Source: an uncultured Rhodocyclaceae bacterium
Lineage (GTDB): Bacteria > Pseudomonadota > Gammaproteobacteria > Burkholderiales > Rhodocyclaceae
Assembly: GCA_907163225.1 (NCBI GenBank)
Contig: OU015322.1
Coordinates: forward strand, 930,001-994,000
DNA length: 64,000 nt
Direction: 5' to 3'
Position 1 is the stretch's first letter; each line of letters opens with the position of its first letter. The translations under genes and the position numbers were made by a program. Under the pieces are notes generated by a model, which worked only from the letters and a program-made list of their open reading frames with translations, searched no databases and had not been told where the DNA came from. Of this stretch, positions 34,323-43,179 are shown piece after piece.

Positions 34323-36941
34323 ATGAAACGCACTCTGTTAGCTGCTATCACGGCACTGGTCACCCTTGCCGCAGGCATCGGTTTAGTCCAGATCCAACAT
34401 CCTGGCGTCGGCGATGCCCATGCCCAGAACGCCCCGGCCGTTGCCGCAGCGCCGCCGGGCAAGATGCTTCCCGAAACCGCCAGCATCGACCAGGACGCGC
34501 CCTACCACGAGGCCTGCGCCCGCGAAGGGCTCAACGAGTCCGAATGCGTCGGCCGCCTGATCTGGTTCAAGGCCACCGCCGGCAACGAGCGTTTCCACAC
34601 CTACACCTTCCAGCAGCGCATCGGCGTGCTCGTCGACTGGTTCCGCGTCCTGCGCGCCGACCAGCGTGACGACCGCTTCTGGGCCTGGGGCATCATCAAC
34701 GATCCGGCCTGCTGCAAGCCGGGCGACCCGAACTGCCCGGCCAAGTCAGCCGATGAAACCTACGGCATGGACTGGTGCCCCGGCGATGACGTGCTGCTCA
34801 AGTACGTCGGCAAGCCCGGCTATGTCGATCCGGCCTGTGGCCTGAAAGACGCCGGGCTTGACCCGGACGACCCGCACAGCCAGGGCGGCAAAACCGACCA
34901 GCGCCACTCCGCCTGCGACCTCAAATTCGGCACCTCGACCGGCGCCCTCGGCATCCGCAAATTTCCCAACCCGCGTTTCGACGCTGCCAAGTGGCAGGCA
35001 CTCAACGGCGGCAACGCAAACTGGGCTGGCTTCAACGCCACCAAGGCCACCACCACCGGCATCGAGTCCGACACCCGGATCAGCAAGCTGGCCGATGCCT
35101 CGGTCGAGCCACCCTTCCTGATCGGCACCTCCTGCGGCTCATGCCACATCGCTTTCGACCCGCTCAACCCGCCGGCCGACCCGGCGCATCCGAAATGGGA
35201 AAACATCAAGGGCCTGATCGGCAACCAATACACCCGGATGTCCGAACTGCTCGGCTCGGGCATGCCGAAGAGCGCGCTGGAATACCAGATGTTCGCCCAC
35301 GCCCGCCCCGGCGTGACCGACACCTCGGCCATTTCGCACGACCAGATCAACAATCCGGGCACCATCAACGCCTTGGTCAACGTCGCTCAGCGCCCCGTAT
35401 TCAAGGGTGAAGTCATCAACAAATGGCGCAAGGCCGCCACCTGCGGCGCCGAGAAGGATGAAGACAAATGCTGGTGCGAACCCGGCCGCAACGGCAAGTG
35501 CTGGCAGAAGAGCACGCGGGATGACGACACTACGACCGTCTTCCTCGGTGGCCAGAAGGTCGTGTTGCCCGGCGTCCATCACATCCTGAAAGGCGGTGAA
35601 GATTCGACCGGCGCCCACGAAGCCATCCAGCGCGTCTATTTCAATATCGGCTCGTGTTCCGAGCAGTGCTGGGTCAATAACTTCACCGACATGCGCCAGC
35701 TCGACCCGACCCAGCGCGGCTTTGGCCAGACGTCGTTCAACGTCGGCCAGTGTCGGCGCGATTGTCCGAATTTCCGCGCGGTCGAAGACCGGCTGCAAAA
35801 CGTCCTCGACTTCTTCGCCTCGGCCGAATCGGACGAAACCAATCTGCAGGCCGCGCGCGCCAACCAGCGCAAGACCAAGAACCCGTCGGCGAACTACCTG
35901 CCGGCCGACCTCGTCGCCGACCTCGACAAGGAGTTCGGCAAAGGCGCCGTGGGGCGGGGCCAGACGGTCTTTGCCGACAACTGCGCGCGCTGCCATTCGA
36001 GCATCCCGGAAAGCGCCGGTGGCGCCTTCAAGAACCGCGATTTTGCGGCCCCCAATGAAGCGCATCCACGCAAGGTGCGCGCCGATTTCCTCAGCAACGA
36101 CGAATCGACGCCCGTCACAGAAGTCGGCACCTTCCGCTGCCGCTCGCTGCATTCCAACCACAAGCCCGGTCACCTTTACATGGAGTACGCCTCCAGCACG
36201 CTGTACAAGCGCCCGGCGGTGGCCGACATTCCGGAACGTAACGAGCTGAAGGACGGCGGCCGCGGCTACATGCGCAACATCTCGCTGGTCAATGTCTGGG
36301 CGACCGCGCCGTTCATGCACAACAACGCCGTCGGCCCGGAAATCTGCGGCAAGCCGGCCAACAAGGACAACGACTTCCACCGCGCCCGCTACGTCGGCGC
36401 CGACGGCAAGCTGCTGCCCGAGCAGCCCGATTGCGTGCGCTACGACCCGACGGTGGATGGCCGCTTCGATCTCTACAAGCGCTCGATGCATGAACTCCTG
36501 CACCCAAAGGAACGCGGCGCCAAAAGGACGCTGACCAACGCCGATCTGCTGCTTGATGTCGGCATCCGCAAGCTAGATGGCAAGACCGAAAAGCCGCTCG
36601 GCGGATTTGGTCAGGTCAAGATTCCGATGGGCGCCAGCGCCGGTTTCCTCAATGGCCTGCAGTACAAGCAACTGGTCGGCGACCTCTTCCTCGCCAAACG
36701 CCACCCCGAGCAGCTCGAAAAAGCGGGGCGCAAGGCACTGCAACCCACCTTGTTGGCAATTGCCGACGAGGTTCTGAAAGACCCGTCCCGCTTCGTCGAA
36801 ATCCTGACCGAGAAGCGTGACTTCCTCAGCGCCAACTACGAGACCTGCACCCAGGAGATCGAAAACGAGGGTCACCGCTTTGGCGAAGACCTTTCCGAAG
36901 CCGACAAGAAGGCGCTGACCGCCTTCCTCGCCACCCTCTAA
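34323..36941 (+). CDS. Large exported di-haem c-type cytochrome (RoxA/CcpA-like)
   Basis: The product (872 aa) begins with a signal peptide ('KRTLLAAITALVTLAAGIGL') and has two covalent haem sites, CGSCH at 271-275 and CARCH at 554-558. Extra cysteine pairs ('KCWC', 'CSEQC', 'CRRDC') in the middle could form disulfides. Near the C-terminus 'VWATAPFMHNNAVGP' matches the 'APYLHNG' segment shared by RoxA rubber oxygenases and di-haem peroxidases. Its length exceeds RoxA (about 680) and CcpA (about 350). Likely a periplasmic or secreted oxidase/oxygenase. It leads a set of five tightly spaced genes, with 18 bases to the next. The exact substrate cannot be told. Confidence 0.82.
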   Translation: MKRTLLAAITALVTLAAGIGLVQIQHPGVGDAHAQNAPAVAAAPPGKMLPETASIDQDAPYHEACAREGLNESECVGRLIWFKATAGNERFHTYTFQQRIGVLVDWFRVLRADQRDDRFWAWGIINDPACCKPGDPNCPAKSADETYGMDWCPGDDVLLKYVGKPGYVDPACGLKDAGLDPDDPHSQGGKTDQRHSACDLKFGTSTGALGIRKFPNPRFDAAKWQALNGGNANWAGFNATKATTTGIESDTRISKLADASVEPPFLIGTSCGSCHIAFDPLNPPADPAHPKWENIKGLIGNQYTRMSELLGSGMPKSALEYQMFAHARPGVTDTSAISHDQINNPGTINALVNVAQRPVFKGEVINKWRKAATCGAEKDEDKCWCEPGRNGKCWQKSTRDDDTTTVFLGGQKVVLPGVHHILKGGEDSTGAHEAIQRVYFNIGSCSEQCWVNNFTDMRQLDPTQRGFGQTSFNVGQCRRDCPNFRAVEDRLQNVLDFFASAESDETNLQAARANQRKTKNPSANYLPADLVADLDKEFGKGAVGRGQTVFADNCARCHSSIPESAGGAFKNRDFAAPNEAHPRKVRADFLSNDESTPVTEVGTFRCRSLHSNHKPGHLYMEYASSTLYKRPAVADIPERNELKDGGRGYMRNISLVNVWATAPFMHNNAVGPEICGKPANKDNDFHRARYVGADGKLLPEQPDCVRYDPTVDGRFDLYKRSMHELLHPKERGAKRTLTNADLLLDVGIRKLDGKTEKPLGGFGQVKIPMGASAGFLNGLQYKQLVGDLFLAKRHPEQLEKAGRKALQPTLLAIADEVLKDPSRFVEILTEKRDFLSANYETCTQEIENEGHRFGEDLSEADKKALTAFLATL

Positions 36942-36959
36942 GGCACGGGAGATCAGATC

Positions 36960-37853
36960 ATGGGAAAGCACAACTTCACCCCGCGCAGCGGCCTGATTGC
37001 CCTGGCCGCGCTGGCCACCCTGACACTGGCGGCCTGCACCAAACACGAGCCGCCGACCATCGGTTTCGCGCCCTACGACAAGGACTACTCGACCAAGATG
37101 GGCCTGGCCCAGGTCGAGTACAAGTACCCGATTGCGCCGGCCGAACTGGCTAAAATCACGCCGGACTACCTGGCAAAACTCGATCAGGAGCAGCTCGACC
37201 AGATTTACGCCCGCCTGTCTGCCGGCCCGATTCCAGACGGGGCTTTCGACGGCCGCATCCTGCTGCCACGCGGCGAGAGCGGGAAATTCCGGCTCTCCGA
37301 AATCGTCGGCGGCTTTACCGGCTTTGGCCTGCATCTCAAAGGCTTGCTCATCGAGGATGTCGGCGAGGCGCTGTGGCGCGGCAAGGTGTTTTTCCGCGAC
37401 GAACGGGTGCTGCGCAACCGCATCGAAGACCTCTCCATCCTGAAAAAGATGGGCCTGGTCGAGGGTGAGCCGAAGAAGATGAGCTACGGCGGCAAGGAGA
37501 CCTGGCTGCTCTTCCCGGCCAAGCTCTACTGCGGGCAAAGCCTGCTCGACGCCCGCCGGGAGTCGGTCATCATCGACTATTTTTTCACCGATGAAATTCC
37601 CGGCTACCAAGAAAGCCCGGACTACCTGGCCGGGCGCCGCGGCCTCAAGGTGCGCGACGAAATCCGCATGATCCGCCCCGGCCTGTATCTTGGCCGCGCC
37701 TATCTCGACAAGGCTTTCGCGCTCAACTTCACGCTCTACGACAAGGCGACCGACGACAAGATGCGCGACGAATTCGCCAAGACCGGCACCGTGCAGCAGG
37801 ACTGCTGGACTGGCACCCAGGCCCGCGCCGTCACCGTCTCGGCCAAACCCTGA
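36960..37853 (+). CDS. Lipoprotein of unknown function in the cytochrome cluster
   Basis: The product (297 aa) has a lipoprotein signal: a hydrophobic core ('LIALAALATLTLAAC') ending in the lipobox LAAC, then a polar start. After that it reads as a soluble periplasmic domain with many charged and aromatic residues, including 'VEYKYPIAPAELAKI' and 'VRDEIRMIRPGLYLGRAYLD'. No haem motif is present. The only other cysteines are near 'KLYCGQSLLD' and 'VQQDCWTG'. I do not recognise a family. Its place between two di-haem cytochrome genes (gaps of 18 and 29 bases) suggests a structural or substrate-handling partner of the cytochromes. Confidence 0.8.
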   Translation: MGKHNFTPRSGLIALAALATLTLAACTKHEPPTIGFAPYDKDYSTKMGLAQVEYKYPIAPAELAKITPDYLAKLDQEQLDQIYARLSAGPIPDGAFDGRILLPRGESGKFRLSEIVGGFTGFGLHLKGLLIEDVGEALWRGKVFFRDERVLRNRIEDLSILKKMGLVEGEPKKMSYGGKETWLLFPAKLYCGQSLLDARRESVIIDYFFTDEIPGYQESPDYLAGRRGLKVRDEIRMIRPGLYLGRAYLDKAFALNFTLYDKATDDKMRDEFAKTGTVQQDCWTGTQARAVTVSAKP

Positions 37854-37882
37854 GATATGTGGCCGGGTCATGGACATCGCTC

Positions 37883-40063
37883 ATGACATGGCGCCAATCG
37901 ACACTCGCCGGCCTGCTTGCCCTGGCCTGCGGGTCGGGAGCCAGCATGCATGCAGCGGCTGAAACCCGCTCGCTAGCGCCAAGCTGGGTCGTCACACCGA
38001 GCGCTGCCGGCGACAACCTGCCGCCGAGTGGGCGTTCGCTGTTCGACCAGCTTTTCGCCGTATCGCGCCACGGGCAGAGCGTTATCGAGATTCCCTTTCC
38101 ATTCGCCGCTCTGCTGACTCGACTCGACAGCGAACTGGCCCGTGACCCGGCCAGCCCGTTGCCACCGGCCAAGCGTGTCCTGATCCCGCTCGGCCGTTCG
38201 CTGCAACGCACGGCTGCGGCGCCGGACTATTTCGCCTTCCCGCGCGTCGTTGTTGCGGTCGACCGGGAAAATGGCCCAAATTCGAAGTTTTTCCTGAAGG
38301 ATCGCCTGTACATCGGCTACCAGGAAAAATCAGCGGTGCTGGAAGTCATCAGCTACAACGAAAGTGCCGGGCGTTTCGAATTCCAGCTGGTCAAGGACTA
38401 CCGCGCCGGCGGTAAGCCGCAGGTCTTTTACGCCAATCGCAACCTGTGCTTTGCCTGCCACCAGAACGGCTCGCCGATTTTTTCCCGCGCCCTGTGGGAC
38501 GAGACCAATGCCAATCCACAGATCGCCGGCCAGTTGTCGGCGAGTGGCCAGCATTTTTATGGCATTCCGCCGCAGCGTGGGGTCGACGTTCCCTACGCCA
38601 TCGACAACGCGACCGAACGCGCCAACGGCTTCGCCCTGACCCAGCGCCTGTGGCGCGAAGGTTGCGGCGAGGCAGACCTGCCGGCCCGCCGTTGCCGCGC
38701 CGGCCTGTTCGTCGCGGCGCTGCGCCATGCGCTGTCCGGTGGTCAGCGCTGGGCGCCGGATGAAAATTTCCGCCAGACGGTCGCCGAGCCGCTACAGCGC
38801 GAAGCCCGCCGGCGCTGGCCCGATGGCCTGGCGGTCGGCAATCCCGACCTGCCCAACCGCAACCCGCTGGCCGGCATGAGCGCCTGGCCGGAATCTCCTG
38901 CCGCCCGGATCGCCATTTCCCACATCGCGGCGCGTTTCGACCCGCTGCTGCCGCGGCCATCGCGCGAAACCTGGCAGGCCGAATCAGCGTCCGCCATGAG
39001 CACCGCGATCAGCGGCCTGGCTGAGTTCATTTCCGGCGCCGACCGACTCGCGCTTGAAACTGCGCTCGCTCGACAAACAAAGGTAGCCACGTCAGAGCAA
39101 ACCGCCGCCTGCCGCATTGAGCCCACCGCCTCGCGCTGGTCGGTGCGCTGTGCTCCGGTGGCGGGCCAGTCCGGCCCGACCTTAAATGCCACCCTGTCGC
39201 TCAAGGCCGGACACCCGATCAGCGGCCAGCTCAACCGCCTGAACTTGCCGGGCGGCACCACCCTGAGCAACGTCGAACTGAGCGATCCATCAGGAAACTC
39301 CAGCTTCGCCCTGCGCCTGAATGGACGATTGGTGCGCTCGGCCGAGGGCAGTGCGCTGGATCGCCTCAGTCTCCGCGTCCACACCGCCACCCCGGATGCC
39401 GGCGAGGTCGCGCTGGCGCTCCGTGATGATTTCGCCGCTGTCGAACAGGCCGTTTCGGCACTACTCGAATCGCCGCACAGCGAAAAACTGTTCGGCGCAA
39501 CCGCCATCCCCCGCGCCGACCTTTTCGCTGCCCTGCTCACGCGCCTCGGCAGCACGCCCCCGCAGCCGTGCTGCAAGGCGGCCGACGCCCTGCCGCCGCC
39601 CCGCCTGGAAGTACCGGCCGACGCCCTGCCGCCGCCCCGCCTGGAAGTACCGGCCGCCGCTCCCGGTGAACAGGCCAATACGCCGACCGATGCGGGCCTA
39701 CAAGGTTTTTACCCCTTCTGCGCCACCTGCCACCAGTCGGCCGAGACCTTTCCGCCCAATTTCCTGAGCGGTAGTGGCGCGCAGCTTGCCGCCCGCCTGC
39801 GCCAGTGCGCGCCGCGTCTCTACGTCCGGCTGGCGATGGCTGATCTGCCGCCCGATCACCGTGACAAGACGCCAATGCCGCCGGAAAGCATGCTGCCGGC
39901 CTTCGCCACCGACGTCGCCGGCTGGAAAAACAGCCCGGCCCGCAAAGCCCTACTCGCCCAGGTCGGCGACTGGCTGCGCGCCGAAACCGGCCGGCCGCCC
40001 AATCTGAATGAATTGCTGGCCAACGGCTATGAAGCCCTGCGCCCCTGCCTGCCAACGCCGTAA
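37883..40063 (+). CDS. Exported di-haem protein of unknown function
   Basis: ATG 37883 gives a signal peptide ('QSTLAGLLALACGSGASMHA'); GTG 37859 is an alternative eight codons earlier. The 726-residue protein has CFACH at about 189-193, following 'VFYANRNL', and CATCH at about 613-617. The intervening 420 residues carry no haem motif. A proline-rich spacer near 565-590 holds a tandem 12-residue repeat (ADALPPPRLEVP twice), encoded by 36-bp direct repeats. The C-terminal 'DKTPMPPES' after the second haem resembles class I cytochrome c folds with a Met ligand. It belongs to the same run of genes as the RoxA-like proteins. Role unknown. Confidence 0.8.
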   Translation: MTWRQSTLAGLLALACGSGASMHAAAETRSLAPSWVVTPSAAGDNLPPSGRSLFDQLFAVSRHGQSVIEIPFPFAALLTRLDSELARDPASPLPPAKRVLIPLGRSLQRTAAAPDYFAFPRVVVAVDRENGPNSKFFLKDRLYIGYQEKSAVLEVISYNESAGRFEFQLVKDYRAGGKPQVFYANRNLCFACHQNGSPIFSRALWDETNANPQIAGQLSASGQHFYGIPPQRGVDVPYAIDNATERANGFALTQRLWREGCGEADLPARRCRAGLFVAALRHALSGGQRWAPDENFRQTVAEPLQREARRRWPDGLAVGNPDLPNRNPLAGMSAWPESPAARIAISHIAARFDPLLPRPSRETWQAESASAMSTAISGLAEFISGADRLALETALARQTKVATSEQTAACRIEPTASRWSVRCAPVAGQSGPTLNATLSLKAGHPISGQLNRLNLPGGTTLSNVELSDPSGNSSFALRLNGRLVRSAEGSALDRLSLRVHTATPDAGEVALALRDDFAAVEQAVSALLESPHSEKLFGATAIPRADLFAALLTRLGSTPPQPCCKAADALPPPRLEVPADALPPPRLEVPAAAPGEQANTPTDAGLQGFYPFCATCHQSAETFPPNFLSGSGAQLAARLRQCAPRLYVRLAMADLPPDHRDKTPMPPESMLPAFATDVAGWKNSPARKALLAQVGDWLRAETGRPPNLNELLANGYEALRPCLPTP
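38255..38284 (+). repeat. Dispersed GGTCAACCGG element inside a coding region
   Basis: GCGGTCGACCGGGAAAAT then GGCCCAAATTCG lies in frame in the di-haem gene and encodes AVDRENGPNS. It shows that the element can be tolerated in coding sequence. Confidence 0.6.
39581..39652 (+). repeat. Tandem 36-bp repeat, two copies
   Basis: Units 39581-39616 and 39617-39652 are identical and in frame, each encoding ADALPPPRLEVP in the linker before the second haem domain. This looks like a recent tandem duplication that lengthens the hinge. Confidence 0.9.
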
Positions 40064-40089
40064 CGCCCATAAAACCAAAGGGGAGCCTC

Positions 40090-41607
40090 ATGAACGAAGA
40101 ACTCAAGCCGACCGCCAGCCCCTGGAAGCGCCGCTTCCTGATCCTCTTCGTGCTCACCATCGTCATCCCCGGCTTCATCGGCCTGCTGCTCCTCAAGCGC
40201 TTCGGCGACGATACGCCGGTCGATTACGCCAGCCCGACCGAGCATTTCAAATACGGCTCGACCGGCGGCGAGCACGAGATGGGTTTCCCGTACTGGATCT
40301 GGAAAGCGCTGCCCGAAGTCTGCCCGCAATACCTGCCAGGCAAGGGCTACCAGTCTCTGGGCTTCGTCTATGAGAAAAAACCGGACGGCAGCGACCGTGA
40401 CCTGCCTGTCGGCACTTCGCAACGCCGCTATCAGGGTGTCGACCGCGTTTTCGTCAATTGCGCCGCCTGCCATGTCAGCACCGTGCGCACCGCCGCCAAC
40501 AAGCAGCCGACCATCGTCCTTGGCATGCCGGCCGCCACTTTCAACATGAAAGGTTTCGAGGAATTTTTCTTCCGCTGCGCCGCCGACCCGAAGTTTTCCA
40601 AGGAATTCATCCTGCCCGAAATCGAGAAACAGGGCGCCAACCTCGACCTGCTCGACCGCTATCTCGTTTACCCAGTCGCCATCGCCATCATGCGCGACCG
40701 GGTGCTCGCCCTGGCCGGGCGTTTCGACTGGGTTTTCAAGCAGCACGAATGGGGGCCGGGCCGGGTCGACACCTTCAATTCAGCCAAGGTCATTTTCAAT
40801 TTCCCGATGGGCCACCTTGACCCGAAGGAGTTCAACGCCCCGGCCGACTTCCCCTCAATCTGGCGCCAGCGCCAGCGCAAGGAACCGAAGGAAATGCAAC
40901 TGCACTGGGACGGCAACAACACGACGGTCGAGGAGCGCAACAAGAGCGCCGCCTTCGGCACCGGCACGACGCCGCCGACCATCGACATCGCCCGCATCAA
41001 ACGCGTCGAAGCGTGGATCATGGACGCCGAGCCACCTCGTTTTTCGGACTTTTTCCCGGTTGACCGCAAACTTGCCGCTCAGGGTGCCCCGGTCTACCAG
41101 GAATACTGTTCTTCATGCCACGGGGCCTCGGGCAGCGATTTCAGCGGCGAGTATGTCGGCACCGTCGAACCGCTGGCCAAAATCGGCACCGACCGCCGCC
41201 GCCTGGATTCCTACACCTACACGCTGGCAGTAAACCAGGCCACGCTGTACGCCAGCTACCCGTGGCGCTTCACGCATTTCCAGAAAACCCACGGCTACGC
41301 CAACATGCCGCTCGACGGCCTCTGGCTGCGCGCGCCCTACCTGCACAACGGCACGGTGCCCAGCCTGCGCGACCTGCTCGAACCAGCCGCCAAACGCCCG
41401 AAAACTTTCTACCGCGGCAACGACGTCTATGACCCGGTGAAAGTCGGCTTCGTCTCGAACGTCGCCGAAGCCAGCGGCAAGAAATTCTTCCGCCTGGACA
41501 CCGCCCTGCCCGGTAACGGCAACGGCGGCCACGAGGGCAAGGCCTACGGTACCGAACTGAGCGCCGGCGAAAAAGCCGCGCTCGTCGAGTTCCTGAAGAC
41601 ATTCTGA
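40090..41607 (+). CDS. Membrane-anchored di-haem c-type cytochrome, paralogue 1
   Basis: The product (505 aa) has one N-terminal helix ('FLILFVLTIVIPGFIGLLLL') that probably stays as an anchor, with the rest in the periplasm. Haem sites are CAACH at 124-128 and CSSCH at 340-344. The later segment 'LWLRAPYLHNGTVPSLRDLL' is typical of the RoxA/di-haem peroxidase family, and the end reads 'GTELSAGEKAALVEFLKTF'. It is closely related to the next gene product, with haems at almost the same positions, so the pair arose by tandem duplication. Spacing is 26 bases after the previous gene and 13 before the next. Confidence 0.85.
   Translation: MNEELKPTASPWKRRFLILFVLTIVIPGFIGLLLLKRFGDDTPVDYASPTEHFKYGSTGGEHEMGFPYWIWKALPEVCPQYLPGKGYQSLGFVYEKKPDGSDRDLPVGTSQRRYQGVDRVFVNCAACHVSTVRTAANKQPTIVLGMPAATFNMKGFEEFFFRCAADPKFSKEFILPEIEKQGANLDLLDRYLVYPVAIAIMRDRVLALAGRFDWVFKQHEWGPGRVDTFNSAKVIFNFPMGHLDPKEFNAPADFPSIWRQRQRKEPKEMQLHWDGNNTTVEERNKSAAFGTGTTPPTIDIARIKRVEAWIMDAEPPRFSDFFPVDRKLAAQGAPVYQEYCSSCHGASGSDFSGEYVGTVEPLAKIGTDRRRLDSYTYTLAVNQATLYASYPWRFTHFQKTHGYANMPLDGLWLRAPYLHNGTVPSLRDLLEPAAKRPKTFYRGNDVYDPVKVGFVSNVAEASGKKFFRLDTALPGNGNGGHEGKAYGTELSAGEKAALVEFLKTF
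41041..41067 (-). repeat. Dispersed GGTCAACCGG element inside a coding region
   Basis: On the minus strand it reads GCGGTCAACCGGGAAAAA then GTCCGAAAA. On the coding strand it encodes FSDFFPVDR within paralogue 1; the other paralogue lacks it. Confidence 0.55.
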
Positions 41608-41620
41608 GAGGCACGACATC

Positions 41621-43099
41621 ATGACCTGCTCCAGCTCCTGCAAAACCTGGCTGAAATACGCCGCACTCGGCCTCGCCACCCTCGCCATCATCGGCGCCAT
41701 GATCGGCTACGACCGCGGCTTTCGCCAGCATCCACAGCCCGACTGGGTGACCGCAACGCCGGAAATGCGCTTCAAGTACGGCTCGATCGGTGCCGAAAAC
41801 GACGCCGGCGTGCCTTACTGGATTTTCTACGTGCTGCCCCGCATCTTCCCGGAAAAGCTGACTCAGGACGGCCTGGTCATGCCCGGCGGATATGCCTCCC
41901 TCGGTGTGCCCTGGGAACAAGGGCAAGAGCTACCGGTCGGCTTCACCAAGAAAAAAATCGGCTTCGCCCGTGTCGCCAACAACTGCGCCGTCTGCCACAC
42001 CAGCAGTTACCGCGAGAAAATCGATTCCAACCCCGTCTTCGTGGTCGGCGGCCCGGCCCACACCACCAACGTCGAAGGCTTCTTCCGCTACCTGATCGAC
42101 TGCGCCAAGGACCCGCGTTTCAACGCCGACATCCTGATGGCCGAAATCGACCGGGTGGCCGACCTCGATTTCATCGACCGTCTGCTCTACCGCTTCCTGA
42201 TCATCCCGATCACCAAGAAACGCCTGCTCGAACGCGAAGCCCAGTTCGCCTGGGTGTACCGCAAGGACTTCCCGGACTGGGGCCGCGGCCGCGATGACGC
42301 GATGAACCTGACGAAATATTTCATGATCAAGGCGCCGATGGACGACACCTTCGGCCCGACCGACATGCCTTCAGTGTGGAATCTCAAGAAATACGTCTGG
42401 GAAAAAGGCCACCGGATGAACTACGCCGGCGACAGCAATGACCCGTACTCGGTGATCATGGATTCCGCCCTCGGCGTGCTCGGTGCGCCCCCGGCCAACA
42501 AGGCGGATTTCCTCGGGCAGGTTAAGTGGCTGAAGGACTACCTCTCTGAGTTGCCGCCACCGAAATATCCGTTCACCATCAACACCGCCAAGGCCGCCGC
42601 CGGCAAGCCGCTGTTCGACGCCAACTGCGCCGCTTGCCACGCCAGCGACAAGACCGGCACACCCTTGCCGCTAGCCGCCGTCGGCACCGACCGTGGCCGG
42701 CTCGATTCCTGGAACAAGGGCGCGGCGATCAAGGCAAACCAGGTCGTCAAGGACATGGGCCTGGATCGCAAAGGACTAGTCGAAGAAGACCTGATCGGCT
42801 ACGTCGCTCCCTTCCTCGACGGCATCTGGCTCAAAGCCCCCTACCTGCACAACGGCTCGGTACCCACCCTGCGCGACCTGCTCGAACCAGCCGCCAACCG
42901 ACCCAAGCTTTTCTGGCGCGGCTACGACGTCTATGACCAGACAAAGGCCGGCTTCGTCAGCGACACGCCGGAAGCCAAACGCGTCGGCACCAAGCTCGAT
43001 ACTGCCAGCAAGGGCGGCAGCAATCAGGGGCATGAATTCGGGACACGCCTGTCAGCTGGTGAAAAGGATGCGCTGGTCGAGTATTTGAAGACATTGTGA
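41621..43099 (+). CDS. Membrane-anchored di-haem c-type cytochrome, paralogue 2
   Basis: The product (492 aa) mirrors its neighbour: N-terminal helix ('YAALGLATLAIIGAMIGY'), CAVCH at 122-126, CAACH at 336-340, 'IWLKAPYLHNGSVPTLRDLL' and the terminal 'GTRLSAGEKDALVEYLKTL'. The region before the first haem, 'MRFKYGSIGAENDAGVPYWIF', also aligns with 'EHFKYGSTGGEHEMGFPYWIW' of paralogue 1. Two related anchored cytochromes could pass electrons to or from the large soluble di-haem proteins encoded upstream. The cluster ends here; the next gene begins 80 bases on and is much more A+T-rich. Confidence 0.85.
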   Translation: MTCSSSCKTWLKYAALGLATLAIIGAMIGYDRGFRQHPQPDWVTATPEMRFKYGSIGAENDAGVPYWIFYVLPRIFPEKLTQDGLVMPGGYASLGVPWEQGQELPVGFTKKKIGFARVANNCAVCHTSSYREKIDSNPVFVVGGPAHTTNVEGFFRYLIDCAKDPRFNADILMAEIDRVADLDFIDRLLYRFLIIPITKKRLLEREAQFAWVYRKDFPDWGRGRDDAMNLTKYFMIKAPMDDTFGPTDMPSVWNLKKYVWEKGHRMNYAGDSNDPYSVIMDSALGVLGAPPANKADFLGQVKWLKDYLSELPPPKYPFTINTAKAAAGKPLFDANCAACHASDKTGTPLPLAAVGTDRGRLDSWNKGAAIKANQVVKDMGLDRKGLVEEDLIGYVAPFLDGIWLKAPYLHNGSVPTLRDLLEPAANRPKLFWRGYDVYDQTKAGFVSDTPEAKRVGTKLDTASKGGSNQGHEFGTRLSAGEKDALVEYLKTL

Positions 43100-43179
43100 G
43101 AAGACATGACCGACATTTTCAGCAGCTTATGACTTGACGCATACTTCAAGAAGTTGAACATCCACTCAGGAGCAAAGTG

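Noticed and set aside
35139-36503. Long open frame on the minus strand (454 codons)
   Set aside because: It lies wholly opposite the 872-residue cytochrome gene, reads as low-similarity valine/arginine-rich sequence, and has no ribosome site. It arises from high G+C codon bias.
36573-37877. Minus-strand frame of 434 codons
   Set aside because: It is antisense to the end of the cytochrome gene and the lipoprotein gene, with no recognisable domain.
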